Assembly: GCF_011516635.5 (NCBI RefSeq)
Contig: NZ_CP096255.1
Span: 5,764,501-5,828,500, forward strand
Direction: 5' to 3'
Origin: Bradyrhizobium barranii subsp. apii
Lineage (GTDB): Bacteria; Pseudomonadota; Alphaproteobacteria; Rhizobiales; Xanthobacteraceae
Length of the DNA: 64,000 nt
Shown in pieces: positions 16,953-24,540 of the stretch. Made by a program: the position numbers and the translations under genes. A model generated the notes under the pieces. It saw only the letters and a list, made by a program, of their open reading frames with translations. It ran no database searches and was not told the DNA's origin. The first letter of the stretch is position 1, and each line of letters starts with the position of its first letter.

Positions 16953-17573
16953 TCAGTGATCGGCGAGTGCGAGGTCCCGTAGCGGCGAGGTCACCGCCCG
17001 CCCCGCGGATGCGTCGAGCACGCCGGGCCGGTCCCAATCGCCCTCGGGGCGAATGATCACATAGGGATCGCTGTCCAGCGTGATGGCGTCCGGCCCCGGC
17101 TCGATCTCCAGCAGCATCTCCGTGTAGGAGAAATCCGAGAAGGTGATCTTGCGGTTGTGACCGAGCGGCTTGGCGCCGAAATGAGCCCAGAAATCGACCA
17201 GCCGGTCCTGCGCCTGGCCGTAGATCTTGCGAAAGCCCTTGCGCTTCACATAGTCGACGCTCGCCTGGACCAGCTTGAACGAGACGCGCGAGCGCCGATA
17301 TTGATGACGCACCGCGAGCCGCTCCACCTTGGCGAAATCCCCGAAGAAGCGTACCCGCAGGCAACCCGCAGGCTCGTTGCCGACGTAACCGATGAAGTGC
17401 GCTGCGACCATGTCGTTGCCGTCGAACTCCTCGTCGAACGGACAATCCTGCTCGGCGAGATAGACCGCCGCGCGAATGGCGGTGACCAGCATGAGGTCGT
17501 TGGGATCGCGCGCGAGGCGAATGGTGATGGCGCGGGAGTCGGGCTTGGCGAGGGGAATCCTAGTGCCGTGCAT
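16953..17573 (-). CDS. GNAT-family N-acetyltransferase
   Basis: The 206-residue protein has a GNAT core: the N-terminal strand ITIRLARDPNDLMLVTAIR, the central VERLAVRHQYRRS where acetyl-CoA normally binds, and FWAHFGAKPLG near the end. The pyrophosphate loop lacks the usual glycines (QYRRSRVS rather than a Q/RxxGxG pattern). A C-terminal extension (ITLDSDPYVIIRPEGDWDRP) follows the fold. I chose ATG 17573, which has GGAG 8 nt upstream; the frame continues to TTG 17579. It overlaps the stop of the preceding gene by 14 nt, so the two are in one operon. Substrate unknown. Confidence 0.75.
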   Translation of the reverse strand: MHGTRIPLAKPDSRAITIRLARDPNDLMLVTAIRAAVYLAEQDCPFDEEFDGNDMVAAHFIGYVGNEPAGCLRVRFFGDFAKVERLAVRHQYRRSRVSFKLVQASVDYVKRKGFRKIYGQAQDRLVDFWAHFGAKPLGHNRKITFSDFSYTEMLLEIEPGPDAITLDSDPYVIIRPEGDWDRPGVLDASAGRAVTSPLRDLALADH

Positions 17574-18177
17574 CTGCAAAACTCCTTGTTTGGATGATCG
17601 CGCCCGGCATCCGCATCGGCTGCCGATGCCAGGGCCGCTCGTAACACCAGAGATCGGGCTGGAAGCTCGGGACGGGGTCGAATCCCGTCGCCTTCATGAT
17701 GTCGCGTCCGGCCACGGTTGACGGCTGCGCATAGCAATCCGCGCCGCGAAACCTTACCTGACGTAGATGAGCCGCGGCCTTGCCGAGACCGGCGATACCG
17801 CGGCCCGTCGCCGCGATCGCCCAGATGTAGATCGCTGCAACGTCTTCCTTCGCGGAAGCGAGATAGCGCGTCTCGGGTGCGGTCAGGCAGATCTCGTCGA
17901 GCAGCAGCGCATCATGTCCGCGGTCGTTGAGGAACAAGAAGGCCATGCCGCCGACCAGATTGCCCTTGCGACTGAACGTCAGGATGCTCTGAGGATCGAA
18001 CGTGAAATATCGTGCAAGCTCTGCCGTTCCGATCTGCACACCCGGCACCAGCCGGTGCGCCATGTCGGAAAGCGCAGCAATTTCGGAAGATTGCGCACAT
18101 CGGACATCGACGTCCGGACTGAGCGGCAATGCATCGAAATCATGCCTTGCGGCAAAGGAGCCCCTTTCCATACTCAT
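17560..18177 (-). CDS. GNAT-like hypothetical protein, first gene of the cluster
   Basis: The 205-residue protein looks like a divergent acetyltransferase fold: an N-terminal motif (VDVRCAQSSEIAALSDMA), a middle strand pair (LVGGMAFLFLNDRGHDALLLD) and an ATGFDPVPSF element like the end of GNAT domains. A classic acetyl-CoA loop is not obvious. GAGGGG lies 5 nt before the ATG. It is divergent from a LysR regulator (about 105 bp apart) and overlaps the next GNAT gene, so it should be the first gene of a LysR-controlled operon. Function unknown. Confidence 0.65.
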   Translation of the reverse strand: MSMERGSFAARHDFDALPLSPDVDVRCAQSSEIAALSDMAHRLVPGVQIGTAELARYFTFDPQSILTFSRKGNLVGGMAFLFLNDRGHDALLLDEICLTAPETRYLASAKEDVAAIYIWAIAATGRGIAGLGKAAAHLRQVRFRGADCYAQPSTVAGRDIMKATGFDPVPSFQPDLWCYERPWHRQPMRMPGAIIQTRSFADARH

Positions 18178-18270
18178 GTCACCCCTCTATCGTCCGAGGA
18201 TTTAGTGCCCCGCTATGACGATGACCTTAGCGGTTGGGGATCTGGCGTATGCAGCAGTTATTGCACCGGG

Positions 18271-18290
18271 GTGCTGCTTTGATGCAGCAC
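18271..18290. promoter_or_regulatory. Inverted repeat at the LysR start (possible operator or hairpin)
   Basis: GTGCTGC-TTTGAT-GCAGCAC, perfect 7-bp arms. Another GCAGCA lies at 18251-18256. The repeat covers ATG 18282, so it could be an autoregulatory site or an mRNA hairpin masking the start. Confidence 0.4.
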
Positions 18291-19289
18291 CGTGAAGAAG
18301 CCCTGGACGCGTCCTGGGACGATTTGAAACTCTTTTTAGCGTGCGCAAAATATAAAAGTTTCCGCAACGCGGCCGAAGAACTCGGCCTCACCTCCACCAC
18401 GCTGATGCGCAGGATCGACCGGCTCGAAGAGAGCATCGACTGCAAGCTGTTCCTGCGCGACCAGAGCGGACTGACGCTCAGCGATGAAGGCGCCGCGATG
18501 ATCGCCGACGTTGCGCATATGGAGCGTCATGCCTTCAACGTCTTCCGGCGTGCCTCGCGATCGTCGAACGACACGTCAGGCACCGTGCGCGTCGCGGTGA
18601 CGGAAGGCCCCGGCAATTTCTGGATCCTGCCGCGGCTGATCGATTTCCAGAAGACCTATCGCAAGATCACCGTCGATCTGCGCTGCGCGATGGAGCAGGC
18701 CGACGTCGCCCGGCTTGAATCCGACATCGCGATCCAGCTCGAGCCGCCGACCAATCCCGACCTGATCGTCGCCAAGCTCGGCCGCCTGCACATCTATCCC
18801 TTCGTCTCCAGGGAATACGAGAACCTCTACGGCGTGCCGGCGTCCCTCGCCGAGTTGAAGAACCATCGCATCATCAAGCAGAGCGCGCCGCAGGTCGACG
18901 ACGGCGCCTACGCCCGCGTGCTTGGACTGAAGTCGCTCGAAGGCATCGTCGGGATCAAGACCAACTCCTCGGTCGGCGTGCTCTATGCGGTGGAGCGCGG
19001 CGCCGGCATCGGCTTCCTGCCGACCGTGTCGATCGCGCTCGGCGCACCGCTCGTTGCCGTCGATCTCGGTGTCAGCCACCACGCCGATCTCTGGCTCACC
19101 TATCACAAGGAATTCCGCAACTCCGAGCGCCACAAGATCGTGGTCGACTGGCTGAAGAAGATCTTCGATGCCAAGACCTATCCCTGCTTCCGCGACGAGT
19201 TCATCCATCCGAATGCGCTGGTGCCAATGATGACGGCCGCGCGCGAGGGCTTTGGGCTAACGGGTTATGTCGCGGCAACGCCAACTTAG
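18282..19289 (+). CDS. LysR-family transcriptional regulator
   Basis: The product has an N-terminal winged helix (DDLKLFLACAKYKSFRNAAEELG ... TLMRRIDRLEESIDCKLFLR) and a LysR effector domain with a long C-terminal tail. Starts at 18282, 18249 (ATG) and 18234 (TTG) are in frame. I give 18282, but 18249 has a better purine-rich upstream (GGGGA). It is divergent from the two-GNAT/isochorismatase-like operon and is its likely regulator. Ligand unknown. Confidence 0.83.
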   Translation: MQHREEALDASWDDLKLFLACAKYKSFRNAAEELGLTSTTLMRRIDRLEESIDCKLFLRDQSGLTLSDEGAAMIADVAHMERHAFNVFRRASRSSNDTSGTVRVAVTEGPGNFWILPRLIDFQKTYRKITVDLRCAMEQADVARLESDIAIQLEPPTNPDLIVAKLGRLHIYPFVSREYENLYGVPASLAELKNHRIIKQSAPQVDDGAYARVLGLKSLEGIVGIKTNSSVGVLYAVERGAGIGFLPTVSIALGAPLVAVDLGVSHHADLWLTYHKEFRNSERHKIVVDWLKKIFDAKTYPCFRDEFIHPNALVPMMTAAREGFGLTGYVAATPT

Positions 19290-19309
19290 GCGAAGGGGGC
19301 ACTTCGCCC

Positions 19310-20464
19310 TCACCATCTGTATTCGAAGCCGACCGTGCCTTGGTGCGACGTCAGCTCGTTGCGGAACTTACCATCATAGTTGATGTAGAGCCGCGCGACG
19401 CTGGTGAGGCTGAGCGAGGCCGAGGCGCCGGCATCCATGCCGTAACGGCTCTCCCCGATGCCGGGAACGACGATGCTCTGGGTGCCCAGGCTGACCTGCA
19501 CCGATCCCAGGTTCTGGTAGAAATTGTCGACGAACTTGCCGTAGGCCGACAGGTCCAGGATCTTCTGGTCGTAGATGAAGTAGCGCCCGATCTCCGCGCC
19601 GATCATTACGCGTGCGCGTGAGAGTGCCGAGGAGCCGACGTTCAATGGATCGAGCCCTCCGGCCTCCTGGAACGCAGCGCTGGTGGCGCGCACATATTCG
19701 AGCGCGCCCTTGGGCACGATGCGCATCTGGTCCTTGGTCCAGTAGTAGCTGATCTCGGTCAGGCCACCGTCGATCGCAGCACGATAACCCGCGGTCGCAA
19801 GACCAACGCCGGTGTCCCTGCTGGAACGGACCTTGCCGAAACCGTGCACCACCGCGAACGCCCAGGTCCACGGTCCCTTGTCGACCGAGCCGTTGAAACC
19901 GATTTGCGTCAGGTCGAGCGTCGCCGATTGGAGCGCCAGCGGCACGTCGATGTCGGTATGGCTCTGGTCGACGGAGAAGCCGAGATTGACGCCCGGCGCG
20001 ACCCGCGCGCCGAAGCCGGCGACACCGCCAAACGTCTTGCGCTTGTCGCCAAGGAAATCGCCCTGCGCGTCGGTCCGGACCGAGATGCCATAGCCTTCGA
20101 ACCAGGTGCGGTAGAGCGGATCCTCCGTGCTCGCCGAGGCGCCGCCCCCACCGGGATTGGTGCGCGATGCACGGTTGACGCCGCTAGAGGCCTGGTTGCC
20201 GAGCCGCTCCAGGAAATTGGAGCCAAGATTGAGCGCACTGTTGCCGGCCGACTGGTCGTAATTGGTCGCGGTCGGCATGGGGGTCGGTGACGGCGCGGGT
20301 GTCGGGGTCGGGGTCGGCGTGGGCGTCGGGCTCTGCGCAAACGCTGATGTCGCCGACATCATCACGACGAGTCCAAACGCCATGACGAGCGCAGCCGCGA
20401 TCCGGCGGACACGGCCCAGCCCGACCGTCTGCCGTGTCCCGGAGAGCTGCAGGGCGCAGCGCAT
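19310..20464 (-). CDS. Outer-membrane autotransporter-type beta-barrel protein
   Basis: The 384-residue protein has an N-terminal signal segment (RIAAALVMAFGLVVMMSA, then SAFAQ), a Pro-Thr linker of about 20 residues, a short helix-like stretch and an autotransporter beta-barrel (YRTWFEGYGISVRTDAQGDF ... ending in GFEYRW with the C-terminal aromatic typical of barrels). There is no long passenger, so it is a short barrel protein rather than a classical secreted adhesin. I chose ATG 20464; a longer frame starts at 20665. Its role is unknown. Confidence 0.8.
   Translation of the reverse strand: MRCALQLSGTRQTVGLGRVRRIAAALVMAFGLVVMMSATSAFAQSPTPTPTPTPTPAPSPTPMPTATNYDQSAGNSALNLGSNFLERLGNQASSGVNRASRTNPGGGGASASTEDPLYRTWFEGYGISVRTDAQGDFLGDKRKTFGGVAGFGARVAPGVNLGFSVDQSHTDIDVPLALQSATLDLTQIGFNGSVDKGPWTWAFAVVHGFGKVRSSRDTGVGLATAGYRAAIDGGLTEISYYWTKDQMRIVPKGALEYVRATSAAFQEAGGLDPLNVGSSALSRARVMIGAEIGRYFIYDQKILDLSAYGKFVDNFYQNLGSVQVSLGTQSIVVPGIGESRYGMDAGASASLSLTSVARLYINYDGKFRNELTSHQGTVGFEYRW
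20272..20334 (-). repeat. Pro-Thr linker coding repeat in the barrel protein
   Basis: Runs of the hexamer GTCGGG/GTCGGC on the plus strand encode the alternating PTPTPTPTPTP linker. Such short-period DNA can change length by slippage without shifting frame. Confidence 0.6.
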
Positions 20465-20836
20465 AACGACCAATCCCGAAGCAAAGTGGCGGAGCGCAAA
20501 AATGCAACACGAACGGCGCGCGCTTGCGGCGATTTGTGCCGAACTGCCACGCAGGGTCAACCGGTTGGCGCGCTGGAGCGGGGCTATTGCCTCGATTGTG
20601 GTTCCCTTGCCACAGGTCGCAAATAGCAGACAGCGACACCCGCCGCGATCTTGAAAGCCGTGCACCGCTTGCTAACGCGCGAATTTCATGTTGCAATATT
20701 GGACACAATCGGAATTGGCCGCTCGGCTGTGCGTTTCGCGACATTGAGACTCGAACAGACTACCGGAAGCCCGTTTGTGGCGTGGCACGCGAAACTGCGG
20801 CCGCGTCTTTTTTGTATCTAGTGGAGGAGATGAGCG
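20465..20836. other. Gene-free stretch upstream of the cold shock gene
   Basis: The 372 bp hold the upstream regions of the divergent barrel gene and cspA. The last ~70 bp, including TTTTTTGTATC and GTGGAGGAG, should be the csp leader and ribosome site. I see no convincing gene in it. Confidence 0.5.
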
Positions 20837-21043
20837 ATGCCGCAAAAGGGCACCGTCAAATGGTTCAACCCGACCAAGGGCTATGGGTTCATCAAGCCGA
20901 ACGGCAGCGATAAGGACGTGTTCGTCCATATCTCGGCCGTCGAGCGTGCCGGACTCTCGACCCTTAATGAGAACCAGGTGGTTGAATACGACCTCGTGGA
21001 GAACCGCGGCAAAGCATCCGCGGAGAACCTCAAGGTCTCCTGA
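20837..21043 (+). CDS. cspA: Cold shock protein, CspA family
   Basis: The 68-residue single OB-fold protein has both RNA-binding motifs, KGYGFIKP (RNP1) and VFVHIS (RNP2), at the usual places, with the standard opening GTVKWFNPTKG. It binds single-stranded RNA or DNA and melts mRNA structure. GTGGAGGAG lies upstream and a strong terminator follows at 21081, so it is monocistronic. Whether it is cold-induced cannot be told from the sequence. Confidence 0.95.
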   Translation: MPQKGTVKWFNPTKGYGFIKPNGSDKDVFVHISAVERAGLSTLNENQVVEYDLVENRGKASAENLKVS

Positions 21044-21080
21044 TTTCTCTCAAAGCCTCGCGCGAGAGATCATGACGATG

Positions 21081-21108
21081 CCCCCGGCTCTGCCGGGGGA
21101 TTTTGTTT
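21081..21108 (+). terminator. Rho-independent terminator of cspA
   Basis: Perfect 8-bp stem CCCCCGGC-TCT-GCCGGGGG followed by ATTTTGTTT, 37 bp after the csp stop. Confidence 0.85.
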
Positions 21109-21137
21109 GCGAAGACGAAACACGGTGCGACGGCGCT

Positions 21138-21851
21138 TCAGCGCACCACCGGCGATACCAGGAAATTCTCCGAGGGCCCGCTTCCGTCCGTCCTGCACAC
21201 ATCGCCCTCGATCCGGACCTTGCCGGTCGCAAGCAGCCGCAGCGCTTCGGGATAGATGCGATGCTCCACCTCGAGAATGCGCTCCGACAGCGTAGCGCCC
21301 GTGTCGTGGTCGCTGACGGGAACCGCGCCCTGCATCACGATCGGGCCGGCATCGGTCTCGGGGATGACGAAGTGCACTGTCGCACCAGACAGTTTGACGC
21401 CGGCGCGCAAAGCCTGACCGTGCGGGTCCAAACCCGGGAACGACGGCAGCAGCGAGGGATGGATGTTGAGCATCCGACCGTACCAGGCCTTGGTGAACTC
21501 GGCCGTGAACAGGCGCATGAAGCCACCGAGACAGATCAGCTCGATGCCGTGCTGGTCGAGCGCGGCCTGCAGCAGCTTTTCGAAGCCGGCCCGGTCCTTG
21601 CCGAACGGTTTGCTCTCGATCACCAGCGTGTTCACGCCGCTCGCCTTGGCGCGTTCGAGCCCTAGAGCGTCGGCCTTGTTCGAGATGACGAGCGAGATTT
21701 CCGCCGGAAAATCCGGTGCAGCAGCGGCCCTGATCAGCGCGGACATGTTGGAGCCGCGGCCGGAGATCAGGATGGCGACGCGGCGCTTCATCACAGCGCC
21801 AGTCATCACTGTGCCAGTCATCACTGTGCCAGTCATCACTGTGCCAGTCAT
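21138..21851 (-). CDS. purN: Phosphoribosylglycinamide formyltransferase PurN
   Basis: The enzyme formylates GAR with 10-formyl-THF in purine synthesis. The core starts MKRRVAILISGRGSNMSALI and has the formyltransferase motif NIHPSLLPSFPGLDPH with catalytic Asn-His and the downstream Asp in ETDAGPI. The core ATG is at 21791 (217 residues). A 15-bp tandem repeat encoding MTGTV adds up to 20 residues in frame, with further ATGs at 21806, 21821, 21836 and 21851. The 21851 ATG overlaps the purM stop (TGATG). purM is just upstream in the same operon. Confidence 0.93.
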   Translation of the reverse strand: MTGTVMTGTVMTGTVMTGAVMKRRVAILISGRGSNMSALIRAAAAPDFPAEISLVISNKADALGLERAKASGVNTLVIESKPFGKDRAGFEKLLQAALDQHGIELICLGGFMRLFTAEFTKAWYGRMLNIHPSLLPSFPGLDPHGQALRAGVKLSGATVHFVIPETDAGPIVMQGAVPVSDHDTGATLSERILEVEHRIYPEALRLLATGKVRIEGDVCRTDGSGPSENFLVSPVVR

Positions 21852-21861
21852 CACTGTGCCA
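21787..21861 (-). repeat. 15-bp tandem repeat at the purM/purN junction, five copies
   Basis: Four exact copies (21802-21861) and one diverged copy (21787-21801) of a unit reading, on the minus strand, TGGCACAGTGATGAC. Each unit contains TGATG, a stop overlapped with a start, in the purM and purN frames respectively. The array spans the last purM codons and the first possible purN codons. Confidence 0.9.
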
Positions 21862-22924
21862 GGTCGAGGTGGCCGTTATAGACGACGCGGTGCTCGCCCT
21901 CGACCGGAATCACGGTACCGAGCTGCGCCACCGTCTCACCGGCATCGCTGAAGACCTGCACGACCTGATCGACCTTGTCGGGCTCGACGATCGCGATCAT
22001 GCCGATGCCGCAGTTGAAGGTGCGCAGCATCTCGAGCTCGGCGATGCCGGCTTGGGCAGCCAGCCATTTGAACACCGGCAGCAGCGGCAGGCGCGCCAGA
22101 TCGATGCCGACGCCGAGATCTTTCGGCAGGACGCGCGGAATGTTGTCGGTGAAACCGCCGCCGGTGATGTGGGCAAGCCCCTTCACCGCGCCGGTCTCGC
22201 GGATCGCACGCAGGCAGGATTTGACGTAGAGCCGCGTCGGCGTCAGCAGCGCGCCGCCGAGCGTCATGACCGGCGCGAACGGGGCCGGCGCCTCGAAGCT
22301 GAGGCCGGACTGCTCGACGATCTTGCGCACCAGCGAGAAGCCGTTGGAGTGCACGCCAGACGAGGCAAGGCCGATCACTGCATCGCCCGCGGCGATGTCC
22401 TTCCGCGGCAACAAGGTACCGCGCTCGGCGGCGCCGACGGCAAAGCCGCCGAGGTCGTAGTCGCCGTCCTTGTAGAGGCCGGGCATCTCGGCGGTCTCGC
22501 CCCCGATCAGGGCGCAGCCGGATTCGCGGCAGCCTTCGGCGACACCGGCGACGATCGAGGCGGTCGCCTCCGGGTCGAGCTTGCCGCAGGCGAAATAGTC
22601 GAGGAAGAACAACGGCTCGGCGCCCTGCACCACGAGGTCGTTGACGCTCATGGCGACGAGGTCGATGCCGATCCCGCCATGCAGGCCGGTCTCGATCGCG
22701 ATCTTGACCTTGGTGCCGACCCCGTCGGTGGCGGCAACCAGGACGGGGTCCTTGAAACCGGCCGCCTTGAGGTCGAACAGGCCGCCGAATCCGCCTATCT
22801 CGGCGTCGGCGCCTGGCCGCGCGGTGGCGCGCACCATCGGCTTGATCAGATCGACCAGGCGGTTGCCCGCGTCGATATCGACGCCTGAATCGGCGTAAGT
22901 GAGGCCGTTTTTGCGGTCGGTCAT
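21851..22924 (-). CDS. purM: Phosphoribosylformylglycinamidine cyclo-ligase PurM
   Basis: A 357-residue AIR synthase: MTDRKNGLTYADSGVDIDAGN at the N-terminus, VLVAATDGVGTKVKIA with ATP-contacting residues, the ALIGGETAEMPG segment, and HITGGGFTDNIPRVLP late in the protein. It closes the imidazole ring in purine synthesis. ATG 22924 fits the family's length (the frame runs on to 22984). The stop overlaps the first purN ATG inside the tandem repeat. Divergent from the phosphatidyltransferase at 23079. Confidence 0.95.
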   Translation of the reverse strand: MTDRKNGLTYADSGVDIDAGNRLVDLIKPMVRATARPGADAEIGGFGGLFDLKAAGFKDPVLVAATDGVGTKVKIAIETGLHGGIGIDLVAMSVNDLVVQGAEPLFFLDYFACGKLDPEATASIVAGVAEGCRESGCALIGGETAEMPGLYKDGDYDLGGFAVGAAERGTLLPRKDIAAGDAVIGLASSGVHSNGFSLVRKIVEQSGLSFEAPAPFAPVMTLGGALLTPTRLYVKSCLRAIRETGAVKGLAHITGGGFTDNIPRVLPKDLGVGIDLARLPLLPVFKWLAAQAGIAELEMLRTFNCGIGMIAIVEPDKVDQVVQVFSDAGETVAQLGTVIPVEGEHRVVYNGHLDLAQ

Positions 22925-22977
22925 GCCCGATTTCCAGTGGGTTTGCGGCTGGTTACGTCGAATTCCGGGGACGCGCA

Positions 22978-23006
22978 ATGGCAAGCGTGGCGCCCCACCC
23001 TATACT
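22978..23006 (+). promoter_or_regulatory. Possible promoter of the phosphatidyltransferase-hda operon
   Basis: TATACT at 23001-23006 matches the -10 box at 5 of 6 positions, with a weak -35 (ATGGCA, 22978-22983) 17 bp upstream. It lies about 70 bp before GTG 23079. Confidence 0.35.
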
Positions 23007-23078
23007 ATGTAGATATCAACCGGTTCAGCCTTCAAACGGGCCGGATTCGAGATCAGGCCGGGTGCCAGGAAGCGCCGC

Positions 23079-23621
23079 GTGAGTATTCCGAATATCATTA
23101 CCCTGGGCCGCATCATGCTGGTCCCAATCATCGTCTGGGCCATCGTGTCGAGCCAAATGGAGGTTGCGTTCGCCGTCTTCCTCATTGCCGGCGTGAGCGA
23201 CGCGGTCGACGGCTTCCTCGCCAAGCGCTTCAACATGACGAGCGAGCTCGGCGCCCTGCTCGATCCGCTCGCGGACAAGGCGCTGCTGGTCTCGATCTAT
23301 CTGGCACTGGGGATCTGGGGCGACATCCCGCGCTGGATCGTGATCCTGGTGGTGTCGCGCGACATCATGATCGTCGCCGCCGTGATCGTGTCCTGGCTGT
23401 TCGACAAGCCGGTCGAGATGAAGCCGTCGAAGGTGTCGAAGCTCAACACCGCCGCCCAGGTGGCCTACGCGGCGCTGGTGCTGGCCTCCCTCGCTTTCGG
23501 CTTCAAACCGGCGCCCTATGATATGATCCTGATGGGCCTCGTCACGGTCTTCACGCTCTCTTCCGTGTCGCTCTATCTCGTCGAATGGCTGCGGCACATG
23601 AGCACGATCGAGGCCAAGTAG
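23079..23621 (+). CDS. CDP-alcohol phosphatidyltransferase family membrane protein (PgsA-like)
   Basis: The 180-residue inner-membrane protein has the CDP-alcohol transferase signature near residue 45: DAVDGFLAKR followed by GALLDPLADK, i.e. D-x2-DG-x2-A-x-R...G-x3-D-x3-D with Lys in one Arg place. The layout, opening with IPNIITLGRIMLVP, fits phosphatidylglycerophosphate synthase or a cardiolipin synthase of this family. The start is GTG with AGGAAG upstream. Its stop lies in a 19-bp duplication. hda follows on the same strand. Confidence 0.85.
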   Translation: MSIPNIITLGRIMLVPIIVWAIVSSQMEVAFAVFLIAGVSDAVDGFLAKRFNMTSELGALLDPLADKALLVSIYLALGIWGDIPRWIVILVVSRDIMIVAAVIVSWLFDKPVEMKPSKVSKLNTAAQVAYAALVLASLAFGFKPAPYDMILMGLVTVFTLSSVSLYLVEWLRHMSTIEAK

Positions 23622-23638
23622 CACGATCGAGGCCAAAT
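23601..23638 (+). repeat. 19-bp tandem duplication at the 3' end of the phosphatidyltransferase gene
   Basis: AGCACGATCGAGGCCAAGT is followed directly by a copy with one change (AAGT to AAAT). The first copy ends the gene with AAG TAG; the second would end the same residues with AAA TGA, so the encoded protein (STIEAK-stop) is unchanged. Confidence 0.85.
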
Positions 23639-23733
23639 GAGCCGGGATGCGGCCCCGCAAAAGGCCAACTCCCGCTCGATGAAGTCGAATCTCTTCAAAC
23701 GAAGCCGGCGTGCCGGCACGGAGCACAGCAAGC

Positions 23734-24411
23734 GTGGCAGGCCGCGTTCACCCCCGACAATTGGCATTCTCGCTTCCGCACGCGGAGAGCCTCAGCCGGG
23801 ATAATTTCCTCGAAGGCCCCGCCAACGAAGCCGGTCTTGCCCTCATCGATGCCTGGCCGGAATGGCCGAACCGGATCATGTGGCTGGCCGGCCCGGAAGG
23901 AAGCGGCAAGAGCCATCTCGCCGCGATCTGGGCCGAGGCTTCCGGCGCCCGCTCGACCACAGCCAATGGGCTGACCGCCGAAAACGTCCCGGGCGCGCTC
24001 GCCACCGGCGCGCTGGTGGTCGAGGATCTCAAGGCAAAAGAGTTCGACGAGCGGGCCCTGTTTCATCTGATGAACCTCGCCCGCGAGGATGGGGCCTACC
24101 TGCTCTTCACCGGCCGCGAGGTACCGGCGTCGCTCGAGATCGAGCTGCGCGACCTGCGCTCGCGGCTGCGCGCGGTGCCTGTGATCTCGCTGCTGCCCCC
24201 CGACGACCAGCTCTTCCGCGGCCTGATCGTCAAGTTCTGCGCCGACCGCCAGCTCGCCGTGGATGAGAGCGTGGTCAGCTACCTCGCCACCCGCCTGGAG
24301 CGGTCCTCGGCCGCCGCACGGGAGGCCGTGCAGCTGCTCGACAGCGAGGCCCTGCGCCTCGGTCGCCCCGTCACGCGGGCGCTGGCTGCCGAGCTGCTTC
24401 GGGACGCCTGA
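23734..24411 (+). CDS. hdaA: DnaA-related protein Hda (HdaA)
   Basis: The 225-residue protein is a short AAA+ relative of DnaA: QLAFSLPHAESLSRDNFLEGPAN, the P-loop GPEGSGKSHLA, the ALVVEDL Walker B region, and an arginine-rich sensor segment. It lacks a DNA-binding domain. With the beta clamp it stimulates DnaA-ATP hydrolysis and prevents re-initiation. I chose GTG 23734 (GGAG upstream), giving an N-terminus near the clamp-binding QLAFSLP motif; the frame reaches GTG 23710. ppk follows after 129 bp. Confidence 0.85.
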   Translation: MAGRVHPRQLAFSLPHAESLSRDNFLEGPANEAGLALIDAWPEWPNRIMWLAGPEGSGKSHLAAIWAEASGARSTTANGLTAENVPGALATGALVVEDLKAKEFDERALFHLMNLAREDGAYLLFTGREVPASLEIELRDLRSRLRAVPVISLLPPDDQLFRGLIVKFCADRQLAVDESVVSYLATRLERSSAAAREAVQLLDSEALRLGRPVTRALAAELLRDA

Positions 24412-24464
24412 CCCCTCCACCCTGGCTCCAAGGCCGCTTGACGCGGCGCAGAGGCGGAACATCA

Positions 24465-24482
24465 ATGTCATCGAAACGTCAT
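24465..24482 (+). promoter_or_regulatory. Possible PHO box or EcfG-like promoter upstream of ppk
   Basis: ATGTCAT and ACGTCAT start 11 bp apart and match PHO half-sites at 6 and 5 of 7 positions. The same DNA reads as GGAAC (24457-24461), 16 bp, then CGTC, one base off the EcfG promoter GGAAC-N16-CGTT. Either would suit a polyphosphate kinase gene. They cannot be told apart by eye. Confidence 0.35.
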
Positions 24483-24540
24483 CGGACTAACACATGCTCC
24501 CGCCGGTTTTGCGCATAAGTCGCAAATTGGGGCGAACTGG

